From Methanolobus psychrotolerans (lineage in GTDB: Archaea; Halobacteriota; Methanosarcinia; Methanosarcinales; Methanosarcinaceae), in assembly GCF_002243045.1 (NCBI RefSeq), contig NZ_MBKP01000013.1, positions 1 through 51,315 on the forward strand: a stretch of 51,315 nucleotides of DNA. The letters are read 5' to 3'. Shown here in pieces: positions 9,057-18,154 of this stretch (positions are counted from its first letter, which is position 1; each line of letters opens with the position of its first letter). Both the position numbers and the translations under genes were made by a program. Below the pieces are notes generated by a model, which saw only the letters and a list, made by a program, of their open reading frames with translations, made no database searches and was not told the origin of the DNA.

Positions 9057-10988
9057 ATGCACTTTAGTCTTGGAATTGATGCAGGTGGTACGTATACGGA
9101 TGCTATTCTGGTAAGGGATTCGGATGGTTCTGTACTGGGCTCAAGTAAAGCACTTACAACATATCCCGATCTTGTTGTGGGCATCAGGAATGCGATTGAA
9201 GGGATAGATCCAAAATACTATAAAGACATAACTCTTGTGTCTGTTTCCACGACTCTTGCTACCAACACTGTACTTGAAGGTACTGGAAGTCCTGTGGCAT
9301 TGATTCTGGTGGGTGAGCATCCTACTAAGGGTGAGTTTCCCGCAAGATATGTGCTTTCAATTTCCGGTGGTCATGGTTACAGCGGTGAAGAAATTGAAAA
9401 ACCAGATATCAATGCTGTCAGGAAATTTGTTGAAAAGTTCAAAGACGATGTTGCTGCATTTGCAGTTTCTTCTGTTTTTAGTATTCGAAATCCTGAACAT
9501 GAGCTGGCTATTACTGGGGTCATACATGAACTGACCGGATTGCCAGTGGTCTGTGGTCATGAACTGTCCCAGGATCTCGGTGCATATGAGCGGGCAGTCA
9601 CTGCTTCTTTAAATGCCCAGTTACTTCCTATCACTCATAAATTCATCCGTTCTGTTATGGATGAGATAAAAAGAAGAGATATAAATGCCAGATTACTGAT
9701 GCTGAAGTGTGATGGTACTGTTGTAGGTCTCAAAGACGCACTGGATAAACCTGTGGAAACTATTTTTTCCGGTCCTGCTGCAAGTCTTGTGGGAGCTTCT
9801 TTCCTTTCCGGTCTAAAAACATGTGCAGTAGTTGATGTTGGTGGGACAAGCACAGATGTTTCTGCAATAATAGGAGGAATACCGGAGTTATCTGAGACAG
9901 GTGCAATTGTTGGTGGATGGAAAACCAAGGTTCGTGCAACAAGGATGGAAACTTCTGCCATGGGGGGGGACAGTCATGTATGGACGTGTTCTAAGTCAAT
10001 ACACATAGGCCCAAGGAGAGTTATTCCTCTTTGTCTTGCTTCTTCTAAATATCCGGGCTTTCTGGAGAAATTACAAACCAGCAGGATTCCTTTGAGAAGC
10101 GTCCTTGATAGGAATGTCCAGCCGACTAAATTTTTTATGCGGTCTGGTTTTGAACCTGGTAGTCTTGATGAGTCGGAAAATGAGGTATTCAATACAATTG
10201 GCAATGAGCCGATGAGCCTCGATGAGATCTCAAAGCTGTCAAAAAAAGTTCCTTCTACTATTGTTCTTGATTCCCTTATTCAAAAAAGGCTTATTCAGGC
10301 AATTGGTTTCACGCCTACTGATGCTCTCCATGTAGTTGGGGACTATACTTTTTGGGATATTGAGGCATCAAAAGCAGGAGCTGAAAAGCTTGGAAAACTT
10401 AATGGTATGGAGGGCCTTGAATTTTGTAATAAAGTCAAGGATGTTGTAGCCCGGAATATGGCTTTCAACTTAATGTCTTATATTTTACCAGGTATTGATG
10501 TTTCAGGAATCAGAAAAATTGTTGAGGGACAATTTAATGCAAGATTTAAGGTGGACATTCCTGTTGTTTTGCTTGGTGGCCCGGTTGCTGCTTATCGGGA
10601 GAATATGGCAGATATAATCGATGCAGATATAATCATTCCTGAGCATGCGGAGGTTGGGAATGCTGCAGGGGCCCTCTTTGGTAAAGGCATTAAAAGAGTC
10701 GAGCTAATTATAAGGCCAATTTCGGTTGCAGACCCTGATGGGGGTTATCTGGTATTTTCTCCGGATGGAAGAAATAGTTTTGAGAAATATCATGAAGCAG
10801 TGGAATATGCTAAAGAGCATGGTGTGAAACTGGTTTTTGATTACATGGGTGAATGTGGTGTAAGTAAGGATAATATTGATATTAATACTACAAAAAAGAC
10901 CTTCTCGCCGGAAGATTGGAAACATGATCCTCTTGAAACCACAATTATAATCATGGGTGTAGGTTATCCTAAAAAATTCAATATATAA
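9057..10988 (+). CDS. Hydantoinase/oxoprolinase (HyuA)-family ATPase
   Basis: A 643-residue protein of the ASKHA-fold hydantoinase A/5-oxoprolinase family. The N-terminal phosphate motif is GIDAGGTYTDAIL (residues 6-18), followed by STTLATNTVLEG, and the second phosphate motif VVDVGGTSTDVSAI lies near residue 258. Family members use ATP to open cyclic amides. This one lacks a HyuB partner and sits between mtaA and mtaCB, so a hydantoinase role is doubtful. ASKHA ATPases also include corrinoid-protein activases, so a service role for methyltransferases is a reasonable but untested guess. It has its own 130-base upstream region with an A+T-rich promoter-like stretch. Confidence 0.75.
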   Translation: MHFSLGIDAGGTYTDAILVRDSDGSVLGSSKALTTYPDLVVGIRNAIEGIDPKYYKDITLVSVSTTLATNTVLEGTGSPVALILVGEHPTKGEFPARYVLSISGGHGYSGEEIEKPDINAVRKFVEKFKDDVAAFAVSSVFSIRNPEHELAITGVIHELTGLPVVCGHELSQDLGAYERAVTASLNAQLLPITHKFIRSVMDEIKRRDINARLLMLKCDGTVVGLKDALDKPVETIFSGPAASLVGASFLSGLKTCAVVDVGGTSTDVSAIIGGIPELSETGAIVGGWKTKVRATRMETSAMGGDSHVWTCSKSIHIGPRRVIPLCLASSKYPGFLEKLQTSRIPLRSVLDRNVQPTKFFMRSGFEPGSLDESENEVFNTIGNEPMSLDEISKLSKKVPSTIVLDSLIQKRLIQAIGFTPTDALHVVGDYTFWDIEASKAGAEKLGKLNGMEGLEFCNKVKDVVARNMAFNLMSYILPGIDVSGIRKIVEGQFNARFKVDIPVVLLGGPVAAYRENMADIIDADIIIPEHAEVGNAAGALFGKGIKRVELIIRPISVADPDGGYLVFSPDGRNSFEKYHEAVEYAKEHGVKLVFDYMGECGVSKDNIDINTTKKTFSPEDWKHDPLETTIIIMGVGYPKKFNI

Positions 10989-11291
10989 CTCTTCACTCCA
11001 TTGTTTTATTATGCAGAAAAATCTTATTGATCTGTATATTTTGAGTTACCGATAAACGTAGGTATGGATTTTATCTGTGTTTATCTATTTACTTACTAAT
11101 AAATTCTAATATTACTCAATAATTTGGGAGTGAGTATCTTAGGTTTAATATAATGTATAAGAATACACATACACACACACATATATATATACATATATAT
11201 AAATAAAAAGCTCTACAGAGCCGATTCTTATTTTTTATAAAAACCCTAAAATAAGATATACTTAAAACTACGGAATCATTATATTATATAA
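10989..11291. other. Convergent intergenic region, no gene
   Basis: About 300 A+T-rich bases between the 3' ends of the HyuA-type gene and mtaB. It contains the dinucleotide tract at 11165-11204 and T/A runs, but no coding frame. Confidence 0.6.
11165..11204. repeat. Dinucleotide tract (AC)n(AT)n
   Basis: About 40 bases made almost only of alternating AC and then AT units with one interruption, in the convergent intergenic space. Alternating purine-pyrimidine tracts melt easily and are prone to slippage. Nothing suggests a coding role. Confidence 0.85.
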
Positions 11292-11331
11292 TAAAAAGAA
11301 AAAAAGAACAAGTTCTAGATTTAGAACTTGT
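11292..11331 (-). terminator. Terminator hairpin of mtaCB
   Basis: A perfect ten-base inverted repeat, ACAAGTTCTA at 11308-11317 and TAGAACTTGT at 11322-11331, with a four-base loop, overlaps the mtaB stop codon. On the minus strand it is followed by a U-rich tract (complement of the A-run at 11292-11307), the layout of an intrinsic terminator or 3'-end processing signal. Confidence 0.6.
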
Positions 11332-12715
11332 AGTTTGCGTCTGGTCTGAATACTGCAACTTCTGCCTTGTACTTCTCAAGACAGTCGCTCATGAATGTTT
11401 CAGATTCATCTGTCATTGCATCGAGTGCTGCCTTTGCATCTGCAAGTGCATTCTTCTCGAACTTGGACATGATGAGTTTCTTGCTGTCTGCTGCGTTGAG
11501 TATGTCGACACAGGATATTGCTGCGTTCTTTGCACGGAGGTAGAGGTCGTCACCGTTCTTTACGATTGCCTGTCCTACCTTGTATGCGTTGTCGTATGCA
11601 AGGACGTATCCCTGTGGGTCTCTGTATTTGTCAGAGAGTACGAGCATGTCACGGAGGAGCTTTGCGTTTCCGGTCTCTGTTGCTACGTTAAGCATTGCTG
11701 CATCGTAGTTAAGGGTCTCTGACCAGCACTGGACAGATGTACCACCGAATTCACCGTGGTATTCTACGGACTCGTTTGACCAAAGGTCACAGCACTGCAT
11801 GACGAGGTTACCCATTACGTCAGAGTGAGCACAGGTTGAGGTCTTTCCTTCCTGAGCGATTGGACATCCTGTGATGGACTTTACGATTGTGTTCTCGTAT
11901 CCACAGTCTTTTCCTGGGCCCTGGGCACCTGCTTCATATCCGGCGAGTGTCCTTGGTGCGGAAATTGCTCTTGCAATGATTGCAATGGTGTGTGCAAGGT
12001 TCTTGTCGAGGAGACCACCAGCAATGAACATTGCGGTGTTTGCCTGTGCACAGTCTGTGTCACCAGCTGCAATTCTGCCTTTCTTGTCTGCGATCTTCCT
12101 GATGTCTGACCAGATCATGGTCATGTCAATTGAACCGAGGCAGCCAATTGAGTATACGAGACCAGGGATGTCGTTCCTGAGAATTGCGTAGTCGAGGATT
12201 TCCTTGCCGCCCATTGTTTCGATGGACAGGAAGTCTGCTCCTCCGTCTGCTACTGCTTCAAAGGATTCCATGAGTACATCGTACTTGTCACCGATCAGTG
12301 CAAGAAGGTCACGGTTTTCACGGACGTCACCAGGGGTGTGCCTGAGAGCAGTTTTGATTCCGTATTCTTCGTGGTATTCTTCGAGAATTGTCTTCTGTAC
12401 GTGAGCGATTTCTCCTCCCCAGGTTGGGTTGTTGGTCATCTGCTCTACGTGCTCTGTCTCAAGTGATACTGCTGGGAAACCGACCTGTACAGCTCTTGCC
12501 ATGATGTCGGTTGTAAGTCTGCGGTATTCGGAAACGAGTTTCTCCTTGGAGACACCTGCTTCTGGTCTTGGTGCATAGTTAACTTCTGCTGTTACGTATC
12601 CAGCACCAACTTCTAATCCGAGTTCTGCTTTGACTGGGTAAATTGACTTACCGAAAATCATGTCGTCAGCAGCTTTGTATGCCATTGATGTGTATCTTTT
12701 TACCATTTGACTCAT
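11321..12715 (-). CDS. mtaB: Methanol:corrinoid methyltransferase, subunit MtaB
   Basis: A 464-residue zinc enzyme that activates methanol and methylates the corrinoid of MtaC. The zinc ligands known from Methanosarcina barkeri MtaB (Glu164, Cys220, Cys269) have clear counterparts two residues later: Glu166 in SIETMGG, Cys222 in GDTDCAQ, Cys271 in KDCGYEN. Length and whole-protein similarity (APRPEAGVSKEKL, TWGGEIAHVQKT) agree with the family. It starts five bases downstream of the mtaC stop codon with the ribosome site AAGGAG between them, so mtaC and mtaB form one operon and a tight complex. Confidence 0.95.
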   Translation of the reverse strand: MSQMVKRYTSMAYKAADDMIFGKSIYPVKAELGLEVGAGYVTAEVNYAPRPEAGVSKEKLVSEYRRLTTDIMARAVQVGFPAVSLETEHVEQMTNNPTWGGEIAHVQKTILEEYHEEYGIKTALRHTPGDVRENRDLLALIGDKYDVLMESFEAVADGGADFLSIETMGGKEILDYAILRNDIPGLVYSIGCLGSIDMTMIWSDIRKIADKKGRIAAGDTDCAQANTAMFIAGGLLDKNLAHTIAIIARAISAPRTLAGYEAGAQGPGKDCGYENTIVKSITGCPIAQEGKTSTCAHSDVMGNLVMQCCDLWSNESVEYHGEFGGTSVQCWSETLNYDAAMLNVATETGNAKLLRDMLVLSDKYRDPQGYVLAYDNAYKVGQAIVKNGDDLYLRAKNAAISCVDILNAADSKKLIMSKFEKNALADAKAALDAMTDESETFMSDCLEKYKAEVAVFRPDANYKF

Positions 12716-12719
12716 CTCC

Positions 12720-13481
12720 TTAGTGTTTGTGGAAGGTCTCCTTCAGCTGTGCAAGACCTTTTCCTGCAAGTATTGCATTTGCCATCTTTGGTGCATCTGC
12801 TGCTTCTTCACCATATACTCCGAGTTCGTATGTGGTTACGAAGTCCTGGTTTACTGCTCCGCCACCGCACTGGAATGGTATCTTGATACCTGACTCGAGG
12901 AGCCTGTCATTGACTTCCTTGAATGCATACATTGTTGTTGTCATCAATGCTGTACCAGTAAGCATCATTGGGCTTTCCTTCTTTACAGCTGCGATAACTT
13001 CATCAACTGGGCAGTCACGTCCAAGGTCAACTACTTCAAAGCCAGCTGCTCTGAGGAGTGCTGCTACAATGGTCTTACCGATGTCGTGTACGTCACCTTC
13101 TGCTACGTGGCAGACAACCTTTCCTTTTGGTTTAGGTGCAGATCCGCCCTGTTCTTTACAGAATTCGATACCTTCTAACATTGCATCTGCTGACATCATA
13201 ACGTTTGGCAGGAAAATTACACCCTGGTCGTACATGTCAGTGACGATCTTCATTCCGACCATCAGCACATCGTCGATGAGTTTTATTGCATCTGCTCCGC
13301 CTTCGATTGCCTTCTCAAGACCTTCGATAACGTCGTCTTCTTCTCCCTCAAAGATTGCAGCACAGATTGTTCTTGCTGGTTCTGCTTTTGGGTACATCTC
13401 AGCTGCCATGTCTTCAGGTGTCTGTGCTTTTTCTTTCTGCACATTGTACCTAATTAATATTTTACTTGGGTCTATATCCAT
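12720..13481 (-). CDS. mtaC: Methanol corrinoid protein MtaC
   Basis: A 253-residue corrinoid protein that carries the methyl group between MtaB and MtaA. A helical cap domain (about residues 25-115) precedes a Rossmann-like cobamide domain with the signature GDVHDIGK, where His132 is the lower cobalt ligand (His136 in M. barkeri), and GTALMTTTM and QCGGGAV downstream. The ATG at 13481 follows a strong AAGGAGG at 13491-13497. First gene of the mtaCB operon, preceded by a very long untranslated and regulatory region. Confidence 0.95.
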   Translation of the reverse strand: MDIDPSKILIRYNVQKEKAQTPEDMAAEMYPKAEPARTICAAIFEGEEDDVIEGLEKAIEGGADAIKLIDDVLMVGMKIVTDMYDQGVIFLPNVMMSADAMLEGIEFCKEQGGSAPKPKGKVVCHVAEGDVHDIGKTIVAALLRAAGFEVVDLGRDCPVDEVIAAVKKESPMMLTGTALMTTTMYAFKEVNDRLLESGIKIPFQCGGGAVNQDFVTTYELGVYGEEAADAPKMANAILAGKGLAQLKETFHKH

Positions 13482-14330
13482 CTAATTCTACCTCCTTAGA
13501 TCTAGATTCCTTCCTGCCACTTCATACATTCAAACGAAGTATGTTGCTAAGCAGCAGATGGATCTCTGTTAACTCATAACTTTGAACGATGCAGCAAAAG
13601 TCTCCACAACCGTTTGCTAACAATCTTTAGTCATTCGTTAACTTCATCTTTCCACATAACCACTTATTCGGGACAGCTATATAAACATAGCGGTTTTATC
13701 AATTTATAATAATAGTGATATATATCACGAACGTATGTTTTTATACAGTACTCACTGTTTTATGTTTTAGCTAGGTATTCTCTCTTTAGTATCTGATTAT
13801 ATTTATACAGTATGCACCCTTCTTTTTGTATTTATTCATAAATTCATATCAAAAAAGCACGAATGTATCGGTTAACTTTAAATACAACTGTCTTTTTTGT
13901 CGTTTTTAAGTCTCTAACTAAACTTTGCTTGTTATTTCTTAATGAATCAAATAAAAAATATATTTATTTAACTTGAGTTTCTTTTCTACAATTCTTTACA
14001 ATTATTTAGTACAGTTAGTGTGATCATCCTTTTTTTTTCATAATTTTTAGATCATTCTCTATTTTTTTTATTAATTGTTAACCGTTCGATTTAAGTATCG
14101 TCAAAAGTCGAAGTATACATTACATCTTCAGTTATTTTTATCGTCTGTTTCGGTTTAGCTTACATATGCGTTACACTTATATAACGTATTATTTCAAGGA
14201 GATTTCACGCAGATACAAATGATGTGTTTAATTTTTTTGATCACATGTATTGTAAACAATCTGCTCAGAGAACACAAATTTTAATAAAAAAAGGAAGTGC
14301 AGGCTTTATTAGATTAAAGCTGCATACTAA
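13482..14330 (-). promoter_or_regulatory. Long mtaCB upstream region
   Basis: 850 bases with no gene on either strand between the cobW-type gene and mtaC. Reading toward mtaC it is strongly A+T rich, then becomes a mixed-composition stretch of about 170 bases that is probably the transcribed leader. Methanosarcina mtaCB operons are known to have long leaders and to be controlled by Msr regulators, so this space is likely regulatory. No tRNA or other RNA gene was seen in it. Confidence 0.6.
13678..13728 (-). promoter_or_regulatory. Candidate mtaCB core promoter and palindromic operator
   Basis: On the minus strand TTTATATA (13685-13678) is a good TATA box; a start about 25 bases later, near 13652, would give a leader of about 170 nt. 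Thirty bases upstream of the TATA lies a perfect 14-base palindrome, GTGATATATATCAC (13715-13728), in the place expected for an activator or repressor site. The assignment is from pattern and spacing only. Confidence 0.4.
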
Positions 14331-15467
14331 TCAATTGTTATTGATTAGGTCAATTGGTTTTTGGTTACCATGATCATGATTATGTCCATGTGGTTTGTTG
14401 TGCGTGAATTTAATCATCTGGGCATCCAGTTTGTATGAAATAGTCTCATTTACGATTTGTACAAGCTTTTCACGATCGATGCTTGATGCGGCAGACAATA
14501 TTTTAAGTCTGGGCGTTTCCTTGGTCAAGCTATCTATGACCTCCATTGTTATGTCCTGATCAAATGCTGTAAGGTTTGTCTTTATGGTATTGGAATCAGA
14601 TTCTATGAACAACTTGATGTGTCCTACAAATTCAGGACTTAGCTCAATAACCTTTGATTTTATAGATTCCATTATCTCGTTTGCAACGACCCGTGCAAGT
14701 TCGGTTTTTATCCCCTCGTTTAGCAGGTACTCAGTAGCGTAGCTGGATATACCAGATGCTTCTATTGAATCAAGACTCTCAACAAGTGGTTCTCCTGTTC
14801 TTTCATCAATCACCAGCGTATCCTTGCTTGTTGTTTTCAACTCGCGAACTTCCTTTTTGGCGGATATCTCTTCATCCATTGCAAGTTTCACAAAGTTATG
14901 CCAGTGGTCATCATCTTTGGATGCAGAAAGCAGGACGACCTTTGCCTTTGGATTCAATTGCTGTACAGAAGTCTCAATGATGGGTATTCGTATCTCATCT
15001 ATCAAATCAATCTTGTTGATGCCCAATATCTCTGCATCAATTATTTGGCGCATGGCAAAATTCTTAGCTTCTTTCATCAACTGTTTGAATCTGCTACCGT
15101 CTATCAATGTGACAAGGGGTTGTATGGTTGTGTCCTTCAGATCCATCAGGCTGATTTCATTCTTGATTATCTGAGGGAATGCTATTCCTGTGGGTTCTAT
15201 AAGGACGATGTCAGGATTATAATCTCTTTTCAGGATGGTCAATGTTATTTTCATATTGACTTTAAGTGAACAGCAAATGCAGCCACTTGTGAGTTCTGTC
15301 ATATCCAGCCCATATTTAGAGATGACATCTCCGTCAATACCGACTTCACCAATCTCATTCACAATGACAGCAACTTTCTTACCAGTTTCACTGAACTCCT
15401 TCCCCAGTCTTATAATAGTGGATGTCTTGCCACTACCTAAGAATCCACCAACTACAAGTATTTTCAT
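14331..15467 (-). CDS. CobW/G3E-type GTPase with His-rich tail
   Basis: A 378-residue SIMIBI-class GTPase. Walker A is GGFLGSGKTS (residues 7-16), the metal-binding GCICC is at 62-66, and NKID gives guanine specificity. The C-terminus carries a histidine cluster (HNKPHGHNHDHG). The family contains metallochaperones for zinc, cobalt and nickel. It lies 35 bases behind the RamA-type gene in the same direction and upstream of mtaCB, so a likely job is metal handling for corrinoid or zinc methyltransferases; this is inference. The ATG has a GAAGGT site before it. At 378 aa it is slightly longer than typical CobW proteins because of a variable middle section. Confidence 0.8.
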   Translation of the reverse strand: MKILVVGGFLGSGKTSTIIRLGKEFSETGKKVAVIVNEIGEVGIDGDVISKYGLDMTELTSGCICCSLKVNMKITLTILKRDYNPDIVLIEPTGIAFPQIIKNEISLMDLKDTTIQPLVTLIDGSRFKQLMKEAKNFAMRQIIDAEILGINKIDLIDEIRIPIIETSVQQLNPKAKVVLLSASKDDDHWHNFVKLAMDEEISAKKEVRELKTTSKDTLVIDERTGEPLVESLDSIEASGISSYATEYLLNEGIKTELARVVANEIMESIKSKVIELSPEFVGHIKLFIESDSNTIKTNLTAFDQDITMEVIDSLTKETPRLKILSAASSIDREKLVQIVNETISYKLDAQMIKFTHNKPHGHNHDHGNQKPIDLINNN

Positions 15468-15502
15468 ATCAATTACCTTCTTAAAAAAAATAAATAAGGA
15501 GA

Positions 15503-17125
15503 TTATGCTGATTGTTCCAGCACTTTAAGGTTCTCCCACTGGAATTTATCCTTTGGACATGCGTTAATGCATCTCTTGCAGTTTGCACCGTCACAGAGGT
15601 CTGAACTGATCATAACGATACCTTCCTCATCGATGGTAATCGCGTCATTTGGACAGACCTTAATGCATTTTGCACACTCCGGACAATCTACTTTCATTGT
15701 AAGGAAAGTACCGACGCGCTCTAGTACTTGAAGTCCTTCTGGGCCAAGTACGGGTATATCCCTTTGCACAGTCTTTGTGACAGTTGTGGTTTTCTCGGGC
15801 AGGTCTATCTGTGGAAGTCCTTTCTTCTTAAGGAATTTCTTCAGCATCTTGAAAGGCATTCCTTCGGTCCAGTATGATATCTCCTGGATGTATGCTTCCT
15901 TGAATGCAGGGTCAGTTGCAAACATAACGTGGTTGCTTACAATCCTTGAGGCAATTTCCTGGAGTTCCCACAGCCTTTCCTCGGCCAGGAGGATCTCCCT
16001 TGCAACTATCAATGATGTGTTACCGATCTGAATAACCTCATCGACATTAAATGGGACCATACCCACCTGGTGTGCCTTCATAGCATCCATGTAAGTGCCC
16101 GCAGCACCGGACATATATGCTTTCTTAACATCAGCAACTTCTATTCCTGCGGCATTACAAAGTGCAAGGTGGCCTGCACGAATGGCACCCATTGCGAGTC
16201 CTGCTGCTTCAACATCTTTCTCAAAGAACTTAATCTTGTCCTGCAAATAGAGTATATGGTCAGGAGTGTTGATCTTGGGGAGCTGAATAATTCCATTCTT
16301 CATTCCTGCTTCGATGATAGCAATGACACCCGTTCCTGTAATTCCTTTTGCTTTAATAGTGTCATCTTCGATTATATCTCCATTGTTTGGATTTATGAGT
16401 TTGCCCTTGACAGTGTTCATCTCTTCGTCAAGTACATAGTTGCGTATGTTCCCACTCTCAAATTCAACATCTGATATGACAAAAGGTGATGCAAGGTTTC
16501 CGTACTTTATCTGCTGGCCTTCAAGTGCAGGACCTGCAGCAGCAGAACCTGTATAGATCGTACCTTCATGAATAAGGGCCATCTCTGCATTGGTCCCGTA
16601 GTCAGTTGCAATAGCTGTTTCCTTTGTGTCCAGGAAACCGGATTTGATGATAAGCGCAAGTGCATCGGCACCAACCTCGTGTCTGATAGCCGGTGGTACT
16701 ACAAGTTTTGCATTAGGGTATACTTCAAGTCCCTTGATCTCAGAACAGTCTACAATTCGTGCACTTCTGTCAGATTCCTTGATGTTCAGTTTTTCTTTCT
16801 TTCTTTCACCTGCATAGGCAAGGTCATCTATCGGGATTCCCTGGAATATTGATAGCTGTATCGGGTTTCCACAAATAGCCATTCTTTCCAGTTCATCTGG
16901 TTTTACTCCCAATGTTTCTATAACGTGCTTAACGGCATTAACATGCAGTCCCTGAGCAAGGTTCAGCCCGTAAGTGATGGCAAAGTCCAGATGGTCCATT
17001 ACATTAGCTCCCGGAAGCGGATTACGGAGAGTAATAACGGTTTTCTGAATCTCACCGGTTTCCAGGTCTATTTTCTGTGCTCTTATTCCACTGGTTCCTA
17101 TATCTATTGCAACTCCAAGTTTCAT
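15503..17125 (-). CDS. RamA-type corrinoid protein reductive activase
   Basis: A 540-residue iron-sulfur ATPase that uses ATP to return inactive Co(II) corrinoid proteins to Co(I). The ASKHA motif AIDIGTSGIRAQK opens the protein (residues 5-17), ATDYGTNAEMAL and ITGTGVIAIIEAG follow, and the C-terminus holds two four-cysteine clusters, CPECAKCIKVCP and CDGANCKRCINACP. RamA was defined for methylamines; close homologs serve other corrinoid proteins. Its position near mtaCB suggests MtaC as the target. ATG at 17125 is chosen over an upstream TTG because AAAGGG precedes it correctly. Confidence 0.85.
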   Translation of the reverse strand: MKLGVAIDIGTSGIRAQKIDLETGEIQKTVITLRNPLPGANVMDHLDFAITYGLNLAQGLHVNAVKHVIETLGVKPDELERMAICGNPIQLSIFQGIPIDDLAYAGERKKEKLNIKESDRSARIVDCSEIKGLEVYPNAKLVVPPAIRHEVGADALALIIKSGFLDTKETAIATDYGTNAEMALIHEGTIYTGSAAAGPALEGQQIKYGNLASPFVISDVEFESGNIRNYVLDEEMNTVKGKLINPNNGDIIEDDTIKAKGITGTGVIAIIEAGMKNGIIQLPKINTPDHILYLQDKIKFFEKDVEAAGLAMGAIRAGHLALCNAAGIEVADVKKAYMSGAAGTYMDAMKAHQVGMVPFNVDEVIQIGNTSLIVAREILLAEERLWELQEIASRIVSNHVMFATDPAFKEAYIQEISYWTEGMPFKMLKKFLKKKGLPQIDLPEKTTTVTKTVQRDIPVLGPEGLQVLERVGTFLTMKVDCPECAKCIKVCPNDAITIDEEGIVMISSDLCDGANCKRCINACPKDKFQWENLKVLEQSA

Positions 17126-17381
17126 ATTAATCCCTTTCAAATCTTTTTAAATTTTAATAACGCAGTATCTGTGTCCGAACTTAAAAATATATGTTGCGGT
17201 ATTTTTTCTCTCTTTGTGTCATTATTTAAACTGATTGAAGTACATTCGAAAACCGCCGTAATTTAACAGTACCTGTTTGCTGTCTTCCAGAAATGGCGGT
17301 GGTCTAATTAATTAAAGGAAGTCTCAATATATCGGTTTATGGCTTTGTTTATTGAAAAGTGATTATGGATTTAGGCTGCAT

Positions 17382-17654
17382 TTACTTGTAGCACATCCTT
17401 TTTCCCTTTTCAGTAAGCTGGTATGCCTTTCCTTCAAAACTTCCGGTTTCGGTATGGCAGGCCGGTGCCGCACTGCATGAACAGCATGCAGATGTTTTAG
17501 GTCCGGAATTGTTGCATAGTTCCTGGACGTAACCCATATGTTGCAGCATTGCAAGCCTGTCCCTCATGCTGCTCTGGCTTATTGCAAGCTTTTCTGCCGC
17601 TTCCTGCATTGTGCAGTTATCAATAAACAGGATTTTTAGTGTCTCTATGATCAT
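17382..17654 (-). CDS. feoC: FeoC-like winged-helix protein
   Basis: A 90-residue protein: a winged helix (TMQEAAEKLAISQSSMRDRL is the recognition region, residues about 15-34), then a cysteine-rich wing CCSCSAAPAC that could bind an iron-sulfur cluster, then a strand-rich end YQLTEKGKRMCYK. Such small FeoC proteins accompany FeoB and modulate its stability or activity. It begins two bases after the stop codon of the preceding membrane protein gene, so it is the last gene of the feo operon. Confidence 0.75.
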   Translation of the reverse strand: MIIETLKILFIDNCTMQEAAEKLAISQSSMRDRLAMLQHMGYVQELCNNSGPKTSACCSCSAAPACHTETGSFEGKAYQLTEKGKRMCYK

Positions 17655-17656
17655 TT

Positions 17657-18154
17657 TTATAACCTGCTTTCATTTATTGGCTCGAACATATTCTTCCATT
17701 TTATGAATGCAAATAACGGAAGGATGGCAAGATATATTCCGGGTCTCAGGTCGCTGGCAGGTGTCCATCCTATAAAGTCTTCATTTTTAAGAAGGTATGC
17801 TTCAAGCATATTCCCTGTGCTTACAAGCATGTATATTGCTGCAAAGATCAGTGATATCAGGATGCCGACATAGGCGTAGGATATGCCCTCAAATATTCCG
17901 GAATGCATCTCAATCACGCCGTAAATAAATACTGTTCCAATCAGCAGCAAGACGAATGCCCCAATGATGTCGGCAGGTATGAACAGCAGGTTAGTTAATG
18001 GTACCTGCACATCAGGTCCTATGAGGATCCTGATTGCTCCTGCAGATAACTGTAGCAGTCCCAGCAGGACATAAAGAGAGCCGGTAACTGTCGAAAAAAC
18101 CATTGGTGTACTAGTGTCTTGCACATCGTTCCCATTTTCTCTTTTAATATCCAA
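17657..18154 (-). CDS. Four-TM membrane protein in the feo operon
   Basis: A 165-residue protein with four predicted membrane segments (about residues 20-45, 55-82, 90-112, 138-155) and a short charged N-terminus. I do not recognise the family. Its first 11 bases overlap the end of feoB and its stop is two bases before feoC, so it is cotranscribed and probably works with ferrous iron uptake, but its part is unknown. Confidence 0.65.
   Translation of the reverse strand: MDIKRENGNDVQDTSTPMVFSTVTGSLYVLLGLLQLSAGAIRILIGPDVQVPLTNLLFIPADIIGAFVLLLIGTVFIYGVIEMHSGIFEGISYAYVGILISLIFAAIYMLVSTGNMLEAYLLKNEDFIGWTPASDLRPGIYLAILPLFAFIKWKNMFEPINESRL

Noticed and set aside
11165-11204. AC/AT tract as a CRISPR or functional repeat
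   Set aside because: A simple dinucleotide tract; no spacers. No CRISPR array or cas gene was seen anywhere in the window.
12727-13485. 252-codon plus-strand frame opposite mtaC
   Set aside because: Antisense shadow of mtaC, which has full catalytic motifs and a strong ribosome site.
16070-16474. 134-codon plus-strand cysteine-rich frame opposite the RamA-type gene
   Set aside because: Antisense shadow; cysteines come from complementary codon usage.
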